Made by a program: the position numbers and the translations under genes
Shown: piece after piece, positions 1 through 7,803 of the stretch
Layout: each line of letters opens with the position of its first letter
How positions within the stretch are numbered: the first letter of the stretch is position 1
Source: Caulobacter sp.
GTDB taxonomy: Bacteria; Pseudomonadota; Alphaproteobacteria; Caulobacterales; Caulobacteraceae
Length of the DNA: 53,658 nucleotides
Direction: 5' to 3'
Assembly: GCA_028291055.1 (NCBI GenBank)
Contig: JAQGIP010000021.1
Span: 1-53,658, forward strand
Notes under the pieces: generated by a model
Told to the model about the DNA's origin: nothing
The model's database searches: none
The model's input: only the letters and a program-made list of their open reading frames with translations

Positions 1-300
<300 letters not shown>

Positions 301-401
301 CACTGAAGTCCCAGGTGGCGATGCGGCGGGTCTAGCTCCGCAACCTTTGCGCGGCAACGGGGCGGCGATATAGGTTTGGCGTCCAAGCCGGAGCCAGACC
401 C

Positions 402-722
402 ATGCTCGTCGCGACCACCAACGACCTCGCCGGATACAAGATCACCGCCCACGTCGGCATGGTGCGGGGCGTGACCGTCCGCTCGCGCAGCGTCGTCGGC
501 AACCTGGGCGGCGCGATCCAGTCGATCTTCGGCGGCAACCTGTCGATCTACACCGAGCTCGCCGAGCACGCCCGCCAGGAGGCCTACGAGCTGATGGTCA
601 ATCACGCCAGCCGCGCCGGCGCCGACGCGGTGATCGCCGTGCGCTACGACGCCAACGAGATCATGGACGGCATCACCGAGGTGCTCTGCTACGGCACGGC
701 GGTGAAGGTGGAGCGGGTCTAG
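402..722 (+). CDS. UPF0145 (YbjQ-like) protein
   Basis: A 106-residue soluble protein matching the YbjQ/UPF0145 family in length and motifs: an N-terminal [10 protein letters not shown] strand, [14 protein letters not shown] in the first third, a helix with the [14 protein letters not shown] pattern, and a C-terminal [11 protein letters not shown] strand followed by EVLCYGTAV. The family is annotated as a putative heavy-metal-binding fold and forms beta-rich oligomers, but its cellular role is unknown. It is the first gene of a tight plus-strand run: RusA starts 9 bases after its stop, then two membrane proteins. There is no signal peptide. Confidence 0.85.
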   Translation: MLVATTNDLAGYKITAHVGMVRGVTVRSRSVVGNLGGAIQSIFGGNLSIYTELAEHARQEAYELMVNHASRAGADAVIAVRYDANEIMDGITEVLCYGTAVKVERV

Positions 723-731
723 CCCGCCCGG

Positions 732-1091
732 ATGGACGACGACTGGACCCATCACGGCAAGGTCCGCGCCCGCGAGGCTGAGGGCGTCATGGAGGTGGTG
801 GTCGATGGCCTGACCACCCAGGCCAAGTACTACAAGCCCCTGATCTACGAGTTCTTCCGCAAGGCGTGGCGCGGCTCGCGCCCGGCCTGGGGCGATTTCA
901 ACGTCGAGATCGGCATGGAATATGTGGGCGACCCGCCCTGGCTCGACCTCGACAACCTGGCCAAGGCCCTGCTGGACGCCATCAAGGGATACGCCTTCCA
1001 CGACGACGCCCAGGTGGCGCGCCTGCTGGTCGAGCGCCGGTCAGGCGAGCGCGAGCGGATCGTCATCCGGGTGACGAAGATGGGAGGCTGA
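732..1091 (+). CDS. rusA: RusA family Holliday-junction resolvase
   Basis: A 119-residue protein of RusA size. RusA enzymes are dimeric Mg-dependent nucleases that cut four-way DNA junctions; catalysis needs three aspartates. Here the block LDLDNLAKALLDAIKG supplies D72 and D74 and the FHDDAQV block supplies D91/D92, so the active site appears intact, and the basic C-terminal tail (RRSGERERIVIRVTKM) fits a DNA-binding role. RusA genes are often prophage-borne, yet there are no phage genes here; it sits between UPF0145 and two membrane proteins in what looks like one operon. The ATG at 732 lies 9 bases after the preceding stop. Confidence 0.85.
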   Translation: MDDDWTHHGKVRAREAEGVMEVVVDGLTTQAKYYKPLIYEFFRKAWRGSRPAWGDFNVEIGMEYVGDPPWLDLDNLAKALLDAIKGYAFHDDAQVARLLVERRSGERERIVIRVTKMGG

Positions 1092-1097
1092 GGCGGC

Positions 1098-1586
1098 ATG
1101 CTGCTCGCGTTGCCGAAAATCCTGGCCGTGATCGTCGGCGTCATCGTGTTGATGCGCGGGGGCCGCTACGAGCGGCTGGTCGTGGGTTTCATGGTGGCGC
1201 GCGGCGCGATCCAGGTCGCCGAGGCGCTGACCTGGTGGCCGCATCACCGCCCCGCCGGGGCCCACTACTATGTCCTGGCGTCATTTCCCCAGGCCGCCCT
1301 GCTGGCGGGGCTGGCGTGGCTGGTGTCGCGTCACAGGGCGCGATGGCTGAAATTGATGGTGGTCTTTCAGGCGCTGCATGTGGCCGCCGACATGGCGATG
1401 ATCTTTCACCCGGATCTGTCCGGGATTTTGACGCCGGTGATCCATGCCCTGTCGCTGGCCAAGACGGCCTGTCTGGCCTGGGCGCTGGTGCTGCGTAGCG
1501 CCGGACCTCCGGCGCCGGTTCCTGGCCAGGCCGCCTTCGACGCCTACCGCGCGGATGCGGCGCGCCGCGGCGGGGCGAAGGATTAG
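1098..1586 (+). CDS. Multi-pass membrane protein of unknown function (paralogue 1)
   Basis: A 162-residue protein with about four hydrophobic segments (near residues 4-19, 60-77, 85-105 and 115-133) separated by short basic turns such as SRHRARW, followed by a hydrophilic tail carrying an AFDAYRADAARR helix. I do not recognise the family. The next gene has the same size, the same order of segments, a matching WR(H/Y)RARW turn and a similar tail, so the two are probably diverged tandem paralogues. The ATG follows the rusA stop by 6 bases and has a GAGGCGG-type ribosome site; only 3 bases separate it from paralogue 2. Confidence 0.75.
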   Translation: MLLALPKILAVIVGVIVLMRGGRYERLVVGFMVARGAIQVAEALTWWPHHRPAGAHYYVLASFPQAALLAGLAWLVSRHRARWLKLMVVFQALHVAADMAMIFHPDLSGILTPVIHALSLAKTACLAWALVLRSAGPPAPVPGQAAFDAYRADAARRGGAKD

Positions 1587-1589
1587 CGG

Positions 1590-2069
1590 ATGCTGGTGAG
1601 TCTGGAGTTCGACCTGATCGCCGTGGTGATCGGCCTGGCGCTGTTCGAAGGGGGCCGGGGCGTTCGGCTGGCGGCCCTGATCTTCACCGCCCACTTCGCC
1701 GTCTATGTGATGGCCATGGCCGCGATCATACCCGACAGCGAAACCCTGCGGCTGGTCAACGCCATCCAGATCGCCGGCCTGCCGGTGTTCGCGTGGGTGG
1801 CGTGGCGTTACCGGGCGCGCTGGAGCCTGGCCCTGCTCATCCTGCAGGCCTTGCTCGTGGCCGTCTGGCAGATCACCACCCTGCACAATGGGCTGCAGGA
1901 CCTGCCACACCGGCTGGTCTTCTTCAGCCTCGACGCCGCCAAGGCGGGTTGCCTGGGATGGGCGGCGGCGCGGCGCTGGCTGGCGGCGCCGCATCAGCCT
2001 CCGGCGGCGGGTCAGCCCGACCTGGACCTGTATGAGACGGCGCGCGCGCGCTGGCCGGGGAAGCTCTAG
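1590..2069 (+). CDS. Multi-pass membrane protein of unknown function (paralogue 2)
   Basis: A 159-residue protein with about four predicted membrane spans and a short proline-rich tail ending in a DLYETARARWPGKL helix. It shares architecture with the preceding gene: first span starting at the N terminus, a WRYRARW cytoplasmic turn between spans, a late LDAAKAGCLGWA segment comparable to the SLAKTACLAWA segment of paralogue 1, and a tail with a D-x-Y-x-A-R motif. No enzyme motif is visible. It is the last gene of the UPF0145-rusA run and its stop overlaps the 3' end of the convergent gene on the other strand by four bases. Confidence 0.75.
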   Translation: MLVSLEFDLIAVVIGLALFEGGRGVRLAALIFTAHFAVYVMAMAAIIPDSETLRLVNAIQIAGLPVFAWVAWRYRARWSLALLILQALLVAVWQITTLHNGLQDLPHRLVFFSLDAAKAGCLGWAAARRWLAAPHQPPAAGQPDLDLYETARARWPGKL

Positions 2070-2455
2070 CCCAGGCTCTTCTCGGCCCGCTCCATGGCGC
2101 TCGCCAGCATCAGCGCATAGCCGAACACCAGGAAGGCGCCGTAGCGGCCCACGCTCGCAGGCTGGGCGCCGGGACACAGGCCGGCGAAGTTGATCAGGGT
2201 GGTCGCGCCGCAGATCAGGCCGGGGGCGATGAAGATCAGGGCCGGCGCAATGCGGCGGCCCTTGGGGATGCGGCGAATGCGCGCGACGCTCAGGAAGACG
2301 AACACCACACCGCCCGCCGCCAGGCCGGCGTTCAGCACATAGAACCAGAAGGCCGCCTCAAGCAGGCCCGCGCCGAAGGCCAGGTAGAAGGCGCTCGCCG
2401 CCATCCAGGCGAACAGGCCCGCGAAACCGAATACCGCCCCGTCTTCTTTTGACAC
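2066..2455 (-). CDS. Small multi-pass membrane protein, unknown
   Basis: About 129 residues with four hydrophobic segments (FAWMAASAFYLAFGAG, FYVLNAGLAAGGVVFVFL, ALIFIAPGLICGATTLI, YGAFLVFGYALMLAS) and a basic RIRRIPKGRR loop between the second and third. I do not recognise the family. The start is uncertain: GTG codons lie at 2473, 2464 and 2455; I chose 2455 because a GGGG stretch sits upstream at a usable distance, while the GTG at 2473 has only a CCTCCTC stretch before it. It is downstream of the hydrolase gene at 2549-4588 on the same strand, about 90 bases away, and convergent with the membrane paralogue pair. Confidence 0.6.
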   Translation of the reverse strand: MSKEDGAVFGFAGLFAWMAASAFYLAFGAGLLEAAFWFYVLNAGLAAGGVVFVFLSVARIRRIPKGRRIAPALIFIAPGLICGATTLINFAGLCPGAQPASVGRYGAFLVFGYALMLASAMERAEKSLG

Positions 2456-2548
2456 GCCACGCACCCCAAGCACTGCCGAGGAGGGTGAGACTGCAAATGT
2501 GACACCGTCGATGGGGCGAAATGACTTTTCCCCATTTTCCTGATGCGG

Positions 2549-4588
2549 TCAGGCGACCCAGGGCAGGATCGCCCCCCAGATGGCCAAAAGACTGCCGAAG
2601 GTGAAGAAGATCAGGGTGGTGGCGGTGAAGCGCAGCTTGCGCCCGGCCGTCCAGCTGTCGACGCGCCGCCCGCCGCGCCAGACGAAGGGCAGCAGGATCA
2701 GGGTCACCACGGCCAGCGCATAGCTGACCAATGAGAGGGACGAAGCCGTCAGCACCCAGCCGCCGGGCCAGTCATAGAGCACATGGGCGCGATCGCCGGT
2801 GCCCGCCGCCCACAGGCCGAAGAGGGCGATGGCGGCGATGAACATCACCGCCTGGGTGGTTTGCATCAGGCTGGCGCGGCGCTGCATCTGGGTTTCGCGG
2901 AACTCGCGCCGGTCGCGCAGGCCCAGGCCCACCAGGGTGAAGACGGCGGCCGCGATGGCCAGCACGCCCATGGTCTCCATCAGGCCCAGGCTGAACAGGG
3001 GGCCGGCCCGCTCATAGGCCTCGCCGCCCCAGGCCGCCACGAAGCGCCCGGCCCGGCCATGGGACACGTCGAAGACCAGCCGGTCGGGACTGTCGACGCT
3101 GCGGAAGACGCCGCTGTTGGCGCCGCCCACGGGAACCCAGCGACGCACCGCGTCCTCGCCGGCCGTGGTCAGGTAGCCGTCGGGGGTGGCTCGCACCCGC
3201 TGGCCGGCCACGAACATGTCGATGAAGCCCTCCAGCCGCCCATAGGCGCGCCGGGTGGTCAGGTAGTTGCCCTCATAGAGGCCACGCTCGGCGTAGAGGT
3301 CGGGCGAGGGGGCGGGCGGAGCGTCCGCCGTGGGCTGGTAGAAGCGCTCGACGATCTTCTCCGGCAGCCGCTTGGTCAACTTGCCGCCGGTCTCGGTGTT
3401 GGTGGAGATGAACACACCCAGGCCCAGCGACGGCACGATCACCAGGTTGGAGCGGAAGGAGACCGAGACGCCGCGATGGCCGAAGCCGGCGACGCCGCCC
3501 GGCAGGCGGATCTCCTGGAAGCCCGCGTTCCAGCCCGTGGCGCCGGGCAGGGGGCGCGACAGGGGGGTGGCGAAGGCCTGGGCGGTGTTGGGGTTATAGA
3601 TGGTCACCCCGTCCAGGGTCCCGCCGCCCAGCAGCAGCATCATGTAGCGGGCCATGTCGCCGGCGGTGGAGGACAGGGCGCCGGCCGGCGCGATGTGGCC
3701 GATGAACTCGGGCGGACGCCGCTCGAAGCCGCCGTTGAACCAGCGGTAGCCGTCGGAGAAGTCGCCAGCCATCGGGCCGGTCAGCGGGGCCGGCAGGCCC
3801 TGGCGGGCGTCGCGCGGTTCGCGGAAGGTGGTGTGGGTCAGGCCCAGCGGCCGGGTGATCTCATCCTCGACCAGGGTCTCGAAATCCTTGCCGGTGACAT
3901 TGACCACGGCCTCACCGGCCAGGGCGACGCCATAGTTGGAATAGGACGGCATCTGGCCGGGCTCGCGCACCCGGCGCGGGCTTTCCTGGCGCAGGTAGAG
4001 AGCCAGAGGGCGTTCGCGCGCGGGGTTCTTCTCGAACAGCTGGCCGAGCGCCCGGTCCTCGAAGCCCGAGGTATGGGTCATCAGGTCGCGGATGCGCACG
4101 GGCTGCTTGAAGCCCTGGTCCTTCACCCGCAGGTCTTCCGGCAGATAGAGGTTCACCGGCCCGTCCAGGCGGATGCGGCCGGCCTCGACCTCCTTCATCA
4201 CCGTGATCCAGGTGAAGGTCTTGGAGATGGACGCCAGGCGGAACAGGGTGCGGTCGGGATCCACCGGGCGGGTGGGCGACAGGCTGGCCACGCCATAGCC
4301 CTTCTTCAGGATGACCTGGCCGTTCTGGACCACCGAGACGGTGACGCCGGCGATGTGATCGCTCGACATGCCCCCCGACACCAAGCCGTCCACATAGGCC
4401 TCCAGCTCCGCGGGCGGCAGCGGCTGGCCGGGCGCCAGGCGCACGCCGGGCGGCGCGGCGACGGGCGCGGGGGCGAGCGCGGGTGCGGTGGCGTTGGCGA
4501 CGACCTGGGCCACGCCCAGGCTGGCGGTCAGCCCGATCACGGCGAGGCAGGCCCCGGCTAAGGCGGCTTTGACGGTTAGGCGCGGCAA
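2549..4588 (-). CDS. Membrane-anchored beta-lactamase-fold serine hydrolase
   Basis: A 679-residue protein of the class C beta-lactamase/penicillin-binding-protein-like family (COG1680 type). It opens with a signal or anchor segment (residues 8-30). The catalytic domain carries the S-x-x-K motif as SISK at 120-123, the tyrosine motif YSN at 216-218 and an FGHRG stretch that takes the place of the third motif. The last 170 residues contain four hydrophobic spans, so the enzyme is probably tethered with its catalytic domain in the periplasm. Likely substrates are D-amino peptides or esters, but the family is too diverse to name one. It is divergent from parDE. The long open frames antisense to it are high-GC shadows. 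Confidence 0.88.
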   Translation of the reverse strand: MPRLTVKAALAGACLAVIGLTASLGVAQVVANATAPALAPAPVAAPPGVRLAPGQPLPPAELEAYVDGLVSGGMSSDHIAGVTVSVVQNGQVILKKGYGVASLSPTRPVDPDRTLFRLASISKTFTWITVMKEVEAGRIRLDGPVNLYLPEDLRVKDQGFKQPVRIRDLMTHTSGFEDRALGQLFEKNPARERPLALYLRQESPRRVREPGQMPSYSNYGVALAGEAVVNVTGKDFETLVEDEITRPLGLTHTTFREPRDARQGLPAPLTGPMAGDFSDGYRWFNGGFERRPPEFIGHIAPAGALSSTAGDMARYMMLLLGGGTLDGVTIYNPNTAQAFATPLSRPLPGATGWNAGFQEIRLPGGVAGFGHRGVSVSFRSNLVIVPSLGLGVFISTNTETGGKLTKRLPEKIVERFYQPTADAPPAPSPDLYAERGLYEGNYLTTRRAYGRLEGFIDMFVAGQRVRATPDGYLTTAGEDAVRRWVPVGGANSGVFRSVDSPDRLVFDVSHGRAGRFVAAWGGEAYERAGPLFSLGLMETMGVLAIAAAVFTLVGLGLRDRREFRETQMQRRASLMQTTQAVMFIAAIALFGLWAAGTGDRAHVLYDWPGGWVLTASSLSLVSYALAVVTLILLPFVWRGGRRVDSWTAGRKLRFTATTLIFFTFGSLLAIWGAILPWVA

Positions 4589-4689
4589 GATGATCCCTCG
4601 AGAAGAATCTGCCTTCTAGACCATGTTCCGGCGGAAGGGCAGACCGCCGGTTGGAAGCAGACGAACAGGCCGCACTTGTTTGCGGAATG

Positions 4690-4704
4690 TACCAAGGCTT
4701 GGTA
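4690..4704. promoter_or_regulatory. Palindromic operator upstream of parD
   Basis: The sequence TACCAAGGCTTGGTA is a perfect 7-1-7 inverted repeat, 25 bases upstream of the parD start codon. ParD proteins are ribbon-helix-helix repressors that bind such palindromes over their own promoter, so autoregulation by ParD or the ParDE complex is the natural reading. The match to an operator is an inference from position and symmetry. Confidence 0.6.
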
Positions 4705-4729
4705 TTGTTCGTTCGAAGGAGCAAAGCCC

Positions 4730-4978
4730 ATGAGCCGCAACACCTCCGTCAGCTTGAACGACCATTTCCTGACCTTCATTGACGAGCAGGTATCGGGCGG
4801 CCGCTACAGTTCCGCCAGCGACGTCGTGCGCGCGGGCTTGCGCCTGCTGGAGGAAGAGGAGGTCAGGCTGTCAGCGCTGCGCGCCGCTCTGATCGAAGGG
4901 GAGAACAGCGGACCCTCCATGCCCTTTGATGTCGAAGACTTCATCGCCGAGATGCGCGCGGAAGACGCCGCCGCCTGA
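4730..4978 (+). CDS. parD: ParD-family antitoxin
   Basis: An 82-residue type II antitoxin. It begins MSRNTSVSLNDHFLTFID, the ribbon-helix-helix DNA-binding strand and first helix of the CopG/ParD fold, followed by the signature GRYSSASDVVRAGLRLLEEEE and an acidic, flexible C terminus (DVEDFIAEMRAEDAAA) that would wrap the toxin. An in-frame ATG further upstream exists, but the ATG at 4730 has a GAAGGA ribosome site and gives the normal family length. Its stop overlaps the parE start as TGATG, so the two are translationally coupled. It should neutralise ParE and repress its own operon through the palindrome at 4690. Confidence 0.92.
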   Translation: MSRNTSVSLNDHFLTFIDEQVSGGRYSSASDVVRAGLRLLEEEEVRLSALRAALIEGENSGPSMPFDVEDFIAEMRAEDAAA

Positions 4979-5268
4979 TGGCTCGACACGGGCTTTCGCC
5001 TCGCGCGCGCGAGGACCTCAAAGCCATCTGGCGCTACAGCAGAAACCGTTGGGGCCTCGATCAGGCGGACAGCTATGTGCGCGCGATAGACGTCGCTTTA
5101 GACGCCTTGGCGCAAGGCCGCCGTTCGGGACTTGCCTGCAATGATATCCGGCCCAGCTATCTGAAGCTCTCCGTCCGCTCGCACGTCATCTTCTACCGCA
5201 TCAGTGGCGATGACATCGACGTCAGTCGCATCCTGGACCAGCGGATGGACTTCGCCCGCCACCTCTAG
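4978..5268 (+). CDS. parE: ParE-family toxin
   Basis: A 96-residue RelE/ParE superfamily toxin. It has the family pattern: LSPRAREDLKAIWRYSRNRWG helix pair, then ALDALAQGRRSG, the SYLKLSVRSHVIFYRI beta hairpin and a C-terminal strand DDIDVSRILDQRMDF. ParE toxins poison DNA gyrase and block replication, and they differ from RelE in lacking the ribonuclease residues; gyrase as target is inferred from family membership. The start overlaps the parD stop. The gene is convergent with the C13 peptidase gene, 7 bases from its stop. Confidence 0.92.
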   Translation: MARHGLSPRAREDLKAIWRYSRNRWGLDQADSYVRAIDVALDALAQGRRSGLACNDIRPSYLKLSVRSHVIFYRISGDDIDVSRILDQRMDFARHL

Positions 5269-5275
5269 GCGGCGG

Positions 5276-6034
5276 CTATCTTCGTGGGAAGCTGTAGAGC
5301 GGGAGCACGGGGGCCAGGGCCGGGCCGATCGACATCTGGGGTTCGGAGGGCGGCGACATGCCGGTCTCGGTCTCCTTGTCGGCGACGCACTTCTGCACGG
5401 CCGTTCCCAGCGAAATGAAGTCATGCGCGCTGGGCGCTTCCTTCAGGAAGCAGGTGTCGAAGAAGGGATATTTGTCGCTCTCGCTGCAGCCGAAGGAGGT
5501 GCGGTCGCTGCGCGCCGCGGTCAGGATCATGCGGTCGGGCTTGGACAGGATCGGCACGAAGACGCCGGAAAAACAGGCCGAGATGATCACGATGCTGGGC
5601 TTGCCGGGACAGGCCTGGTCGATGACCTCGCCCATCAGGTCCGGCGGCAGCAGCTTGTCGTCGAAGACGATACCCTGGGGCGCGCCGTGGGTGGTGAAAT
5701 AGACCAGGCATCCGCCCGGCGAGGCGGCCGACAGCTCCTTCAGCCCCGTATAGACGGCCTCCAGATCGGTCTTGCCCGGCTTGGTGTCGCTATAGCGTTC
5801 GGGGCGCACCGAGAACTGGCGGATGTTCTGGTGCTGGAAGCCCAGCTTCTCCAGTTCGGCGGAGACGTCGCGCCGGGCGTTGTCGAAGGCCTCGGTCGGC
5901 CCGCCCGAGTGGGCGTGGAAGTCGCCCGCCACCACGACGGCGACCCAGTCGCCGTAAGCCGGCTTGGCCTGGGCCGTGGTGAAGGCCAGCAAGGCCAGCC
6001 CCAAACCGAAAAGTGCCGAGAGCCCCCGCCGCAT
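5276..6034 (-). CDS. Secreted C13-family (legumain-like) cysteine peptidase
   Basis: A 252-residue protein with a signal peptide (residues 1-23, cleavage after AQA). The caspase-hemoglobinase fold of clan CD is recognisable: an early VAVVVAGDFHAHSGG strand and turn, the catalytic histidine in YFTTHGAP (H116) and the catalytic cysteine after a hydrophobic strand in VIISACFSG (C154). Bacterial C13 proteins have been associated with envelope processing, but no substrate can be read from sequence. It is the last gene of an operon sspB-thioesterase-C13, beginning 11 bases after the thioesterase stop. Its C-terminal 60 residues, proline-rich and ending YSFPRR, match nothing I know. Confidence 0.8.
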   Translation of the reverse strand: MRRGLSALFGLGLALLAFTTAQAKPAYGDWVAVVVAGDFHAHSGGPTEAFDNARRDVSAELEKLGFQHQNIRQFSVRPERYSDTKPGKTDLEAVYTGLKELSAASPGGCLVYFTTHGAPQGIVFDDKLLPPDLMGEVIDQACPGKPSIVIISACFSGVFVPILSKPDRMILTAARSDRTSFGCSESDKYPFFDTCFLKEAPSAHDFISLGTAVQKCVADKETETGMSPPSEPQMSIGPALAPVLPLYSFPRR

Positions 6035-6045
6035 GCGCTGAAATC

Positions 6046-6513
6046 CTATTTGAATGATTTGAAGGGTGTGGGCAGGGCGGTTGCGGTGGCCTTGGCCACC
6101 AGCCGGTCCTGGTCGTCATAGAGCTCGCCCTCGAGGAAGGCGATGGAGCGGCCCAGCCGGACCACGCGGCCGACGCCGCGCAGGGCCCCGGGCTTGGCGG
6201 CCCGCAGATAGCTGGTCTTCATCTCAAGGGTGGAAACCACATGGGTCATGCCCGAGGCGACGAGCCCCGCCACCGACATGCATTCGTCCAGCATGGCGCT
6301 GATATAGCCGCCCTGAACCTGGCCCATGGGGTTGGCGACGATCTCGGCCGGGGCGTTGAAGGCGACCTCGACCTCCTTGTCCGCCTGGCTGACGCGGGTC
6401 ATGCGGAAGCCGAGCGTGCGCGAGCTGGGGGGCTGGTTCTTGGTGCTTTGAAAGCGCGCCAGCAGCTCGTCGTCGCTATAGACGCGCGGTTCGGGAGCGG
6501 CGGTGTCGCTCAC
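6046..6513 (-). CDS. PaaI-like hotdog-fold thioesterase
   Basis: About 155 residues of the PaaI/4HBT hotdog family. The core motif is NPMGQVQGGYISAMLDECMS, in which the acidic residue and backbone of the long helix form the acyl-CoA thioesterase site; the strands STLEMKTSYLRAAKPG and GRSIAFLEGELYDD follow in the usual order. The predicted start is a GTG at 6511-6513, four bases after the sspB stop, giving VSDTAAPEPRVYSD; the longer in-frame upstream extension is arginine/proline-rich shadow sequence of sspB. The reaction is hydrolysis of a medium or aromatic acyl-CoA; the substrate is unknown. Confidence 0.85.
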   Translation of the reverse strand: MSDTAAPEPRVYSDDELLARFQSTKNQPPSSRTLGFRMTRVSQADKEVEVAFNAPAEIVANPMGQVQGGYISAMLDECMSVAGLVASGMTHVVSTLEMKTSYLRAAKPGALRGVGRVVRLGRSIAFLEGELYDDQDRLVAKATATALPTPFKSFK

Positions 6514-6517
6514 GCGG

Positions 6518-7003
6518 TCACTTCTTGCGGAAGTGGTCGAGGGAGACCACCTCGGCCCCGCCCTCGGGCGGATCGGCCTTGGCGGCGGGGCCGTCGGCTT
6601 CGGCCTCGGCGTCCGCTTCTTCCTCGAACGCCGGCTCCTGGGTCTCGAACTGCAGCAGGAACTGCACGCTCGGATCATAGAAGCGGGTGATGGCGGCGTA
6701 GGGGATCGACAGCTTGCGCGGCGTGCCGCCGAACTTCAGCATCACCGAGAAGAAGGTCTCGCCGGCGGCCAGGTCCCAGTACTGGTGCTGGATGACGATG
6801 GTCATCTCGTCGGGGTATTTGCCCAACAGCTCCGGTGGCCCCTCGACCCCGGGCGCCCCGGTCTTGAAGGTGATGTAGAAGTGGTGGTCGCCAGGCATGC
6901 CGCCCGTGACCTTGCGCAGCGCGGTCTTGATGACCCCGCGCAGGGCCTCCTGGGCCATCGCCTCATATTGCATGAGGTCTTCGGTCGGCGTTTCGTCGGC
7001 CAT
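6518..7003 (-). CDS. sspB: SspB-family ClpXP adaptor
   Basis: About 161 residues. The protein has the alphaproteobacterial SspB features: EDLMQYEAMAQEALRGV at the N terminus, HHFYITFKTGAPGV, the highly conserved YPDEMTIVIQHQYWDL block that forms the peptide-binding surface, FFSVMLKFGG, and a flexible acidic/alanine linker ending in a short basic tail (VVSLDHFRKK) that resembles the ClpX-binding module. SspB captures ssrA-tagged proteins stalled on ribosomes and hands them to ClpXP. The start is either M at 7003 or M at 7012; the shorter form matches the Caulobacter N terminus better. It sits just downstream of the tmRNA gene on the same strand, a functional pairing. Confidence 0.93.
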   Translation of the reverse strand: MADETPTEDLMQYEAMAQEALRGVIKTALRKVTGGMPGDHHFYITFKTGAPGVEGPPELLGKYPDEMTIVIQHQYWDLAAGETFFSVMLKFGGTPRKLSIPYAAITRFYDPSVQFLLQFETQEPAFEEEADAEAEADGPAAKADPPEGGAEVVSLDHFRKK

Positions 7004-7099
7004 GCGATCCATACTGTGCTTACTTGGATCGGACCCTAGCCGCCTGGGCCACAGCCGCAAGAGTGCGCACGCCGCGCGGCGTGCAGATTTGCGTGAAAG

Positions 7100-7436
7100 G
7101 GGAGGGATAGGTGGAGGGATTCTGTTGCCAGGCTCCCTCCGGGCCCCGCCAACGGATGCTAAACCCGCAGGACTTCTAGGCTGAGTTTACCAGAACCGCA
7201 TTACGCGGCGACGGCGAACTCTTGAGCGAAGTTATCGTTCGCATTTAGTTTAAAGGCCCGAAACGGTGAGCCATGCCGGGAAAAAGCAAACACCTTTACA
7301 CGTCTGTCGATGCTGATCGGCCCCATGCTTCCGGCGATGACCCGGGAAGATGTTGGTGGAGCCGCCGGGAATCGCACCCGGGTCCAGTCCGCTTATTACG
7401 CGCGCGTTTATTTCCATAGTCAGACCGAGGCCTGAC
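7100..7436 (-). ncRNA. ssrA: Circularly permuted two-piece tmRNA
   Basis: On the minus strand the acceptor piece comes first (about 7436-7354), with a T-arm CCGGG-TGCGATT-CCCGG and a 3' end GGCTCCACCA at 7354. A spacer of about 29 bases follows, then the coding piece starting GGGGCCG at 7324. The two ends form a 7-bp acceptor stem containing the G3-U70 pair recognised by alanyl-tRNA synthetase. The tag frame at 7242-7201 encodes ANDNFAQEFAVAA and a TAA stop, one residue different from the Caulobacter tag. Pseudoknot-like complementarity (GGAGGGA with TCCCTCC) lies near the 3' end. The outer limits are estimates; a TATATT box at 7443-7448 is a candidate -10 element. Permuted, split tmRNA is established for alphaproteobacteria. 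Confidence 0.95.
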
Positions 7437-7511
7437 CCGCTCAATATAGGGCCCAAAGGCGGCCAAAGGAAGAAGCCGTTGGCCGATCAGCGTTTTTGTG
7501 AACGCCGGCGG

Positions 7512-7742
7512 TCAGGACTCTTCCTCGAAGGTCACGGCCACGTCGCCGTTGGCCGACAGCCGCACCTTGCCGTCCTCGATATCGGCGACAAGGCCGCCGT
7601 CGATCCAGTGGTGGTGGTCGTGGGTGGTGCTTTGCTTGGTGAGCTTGATGCGCGTGCCGTCGACGGAATCGACGGTGCCCACATGCACGCCATCCGCTCC
7701 GATGACTTCGGCGTGTTCCTTGATCTGGCTGAGATCGGCCAT
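7512..7742 (-). CDS. DUF2171 family small protein
   Basis: A 76-residue soluble protein with the PRC-barrel-like DUF2171 pattern: MADLSQIKEHAEVIGADG, then HVGTVDSVDGTRIKLTK and HHHWIDGGLVADIEDGKVRLS. Such proteins are common, usually stress-associated and of unknown function. The chosen ATG at 7742 has a GGGAG ribosome site 5 bases upstream; the longer frame upstream lacks one. It follows ilvH on the same strand after about 60 bases, so it may be read from the ilv transcript or its own promoter. Confidence 0.82.
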   Translation of the reverse strand: MADLSQIKEHAEVIGADGVHVGTVDSVDGTRIKLTKQSTTHDHHHWIDGGLVADIEDGKVRLSANGDVAVTFEEES

Positions 7743-7803
7743 GGGTGACTCCCGTTTCTGGTCGAGAGCCACTAACGCATGAGAAGCCACGTGGGGGGCG
7801 CCT

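Noticed and set aside
2783..4561. Long plus-strand open frame of about 590 codons
   Set aside because: It is antisense to the beta-lactamase-fold gene, is rich in Gly/Ala/Gln/His and has no recognisable domain; typical of high-GC shadow frames.
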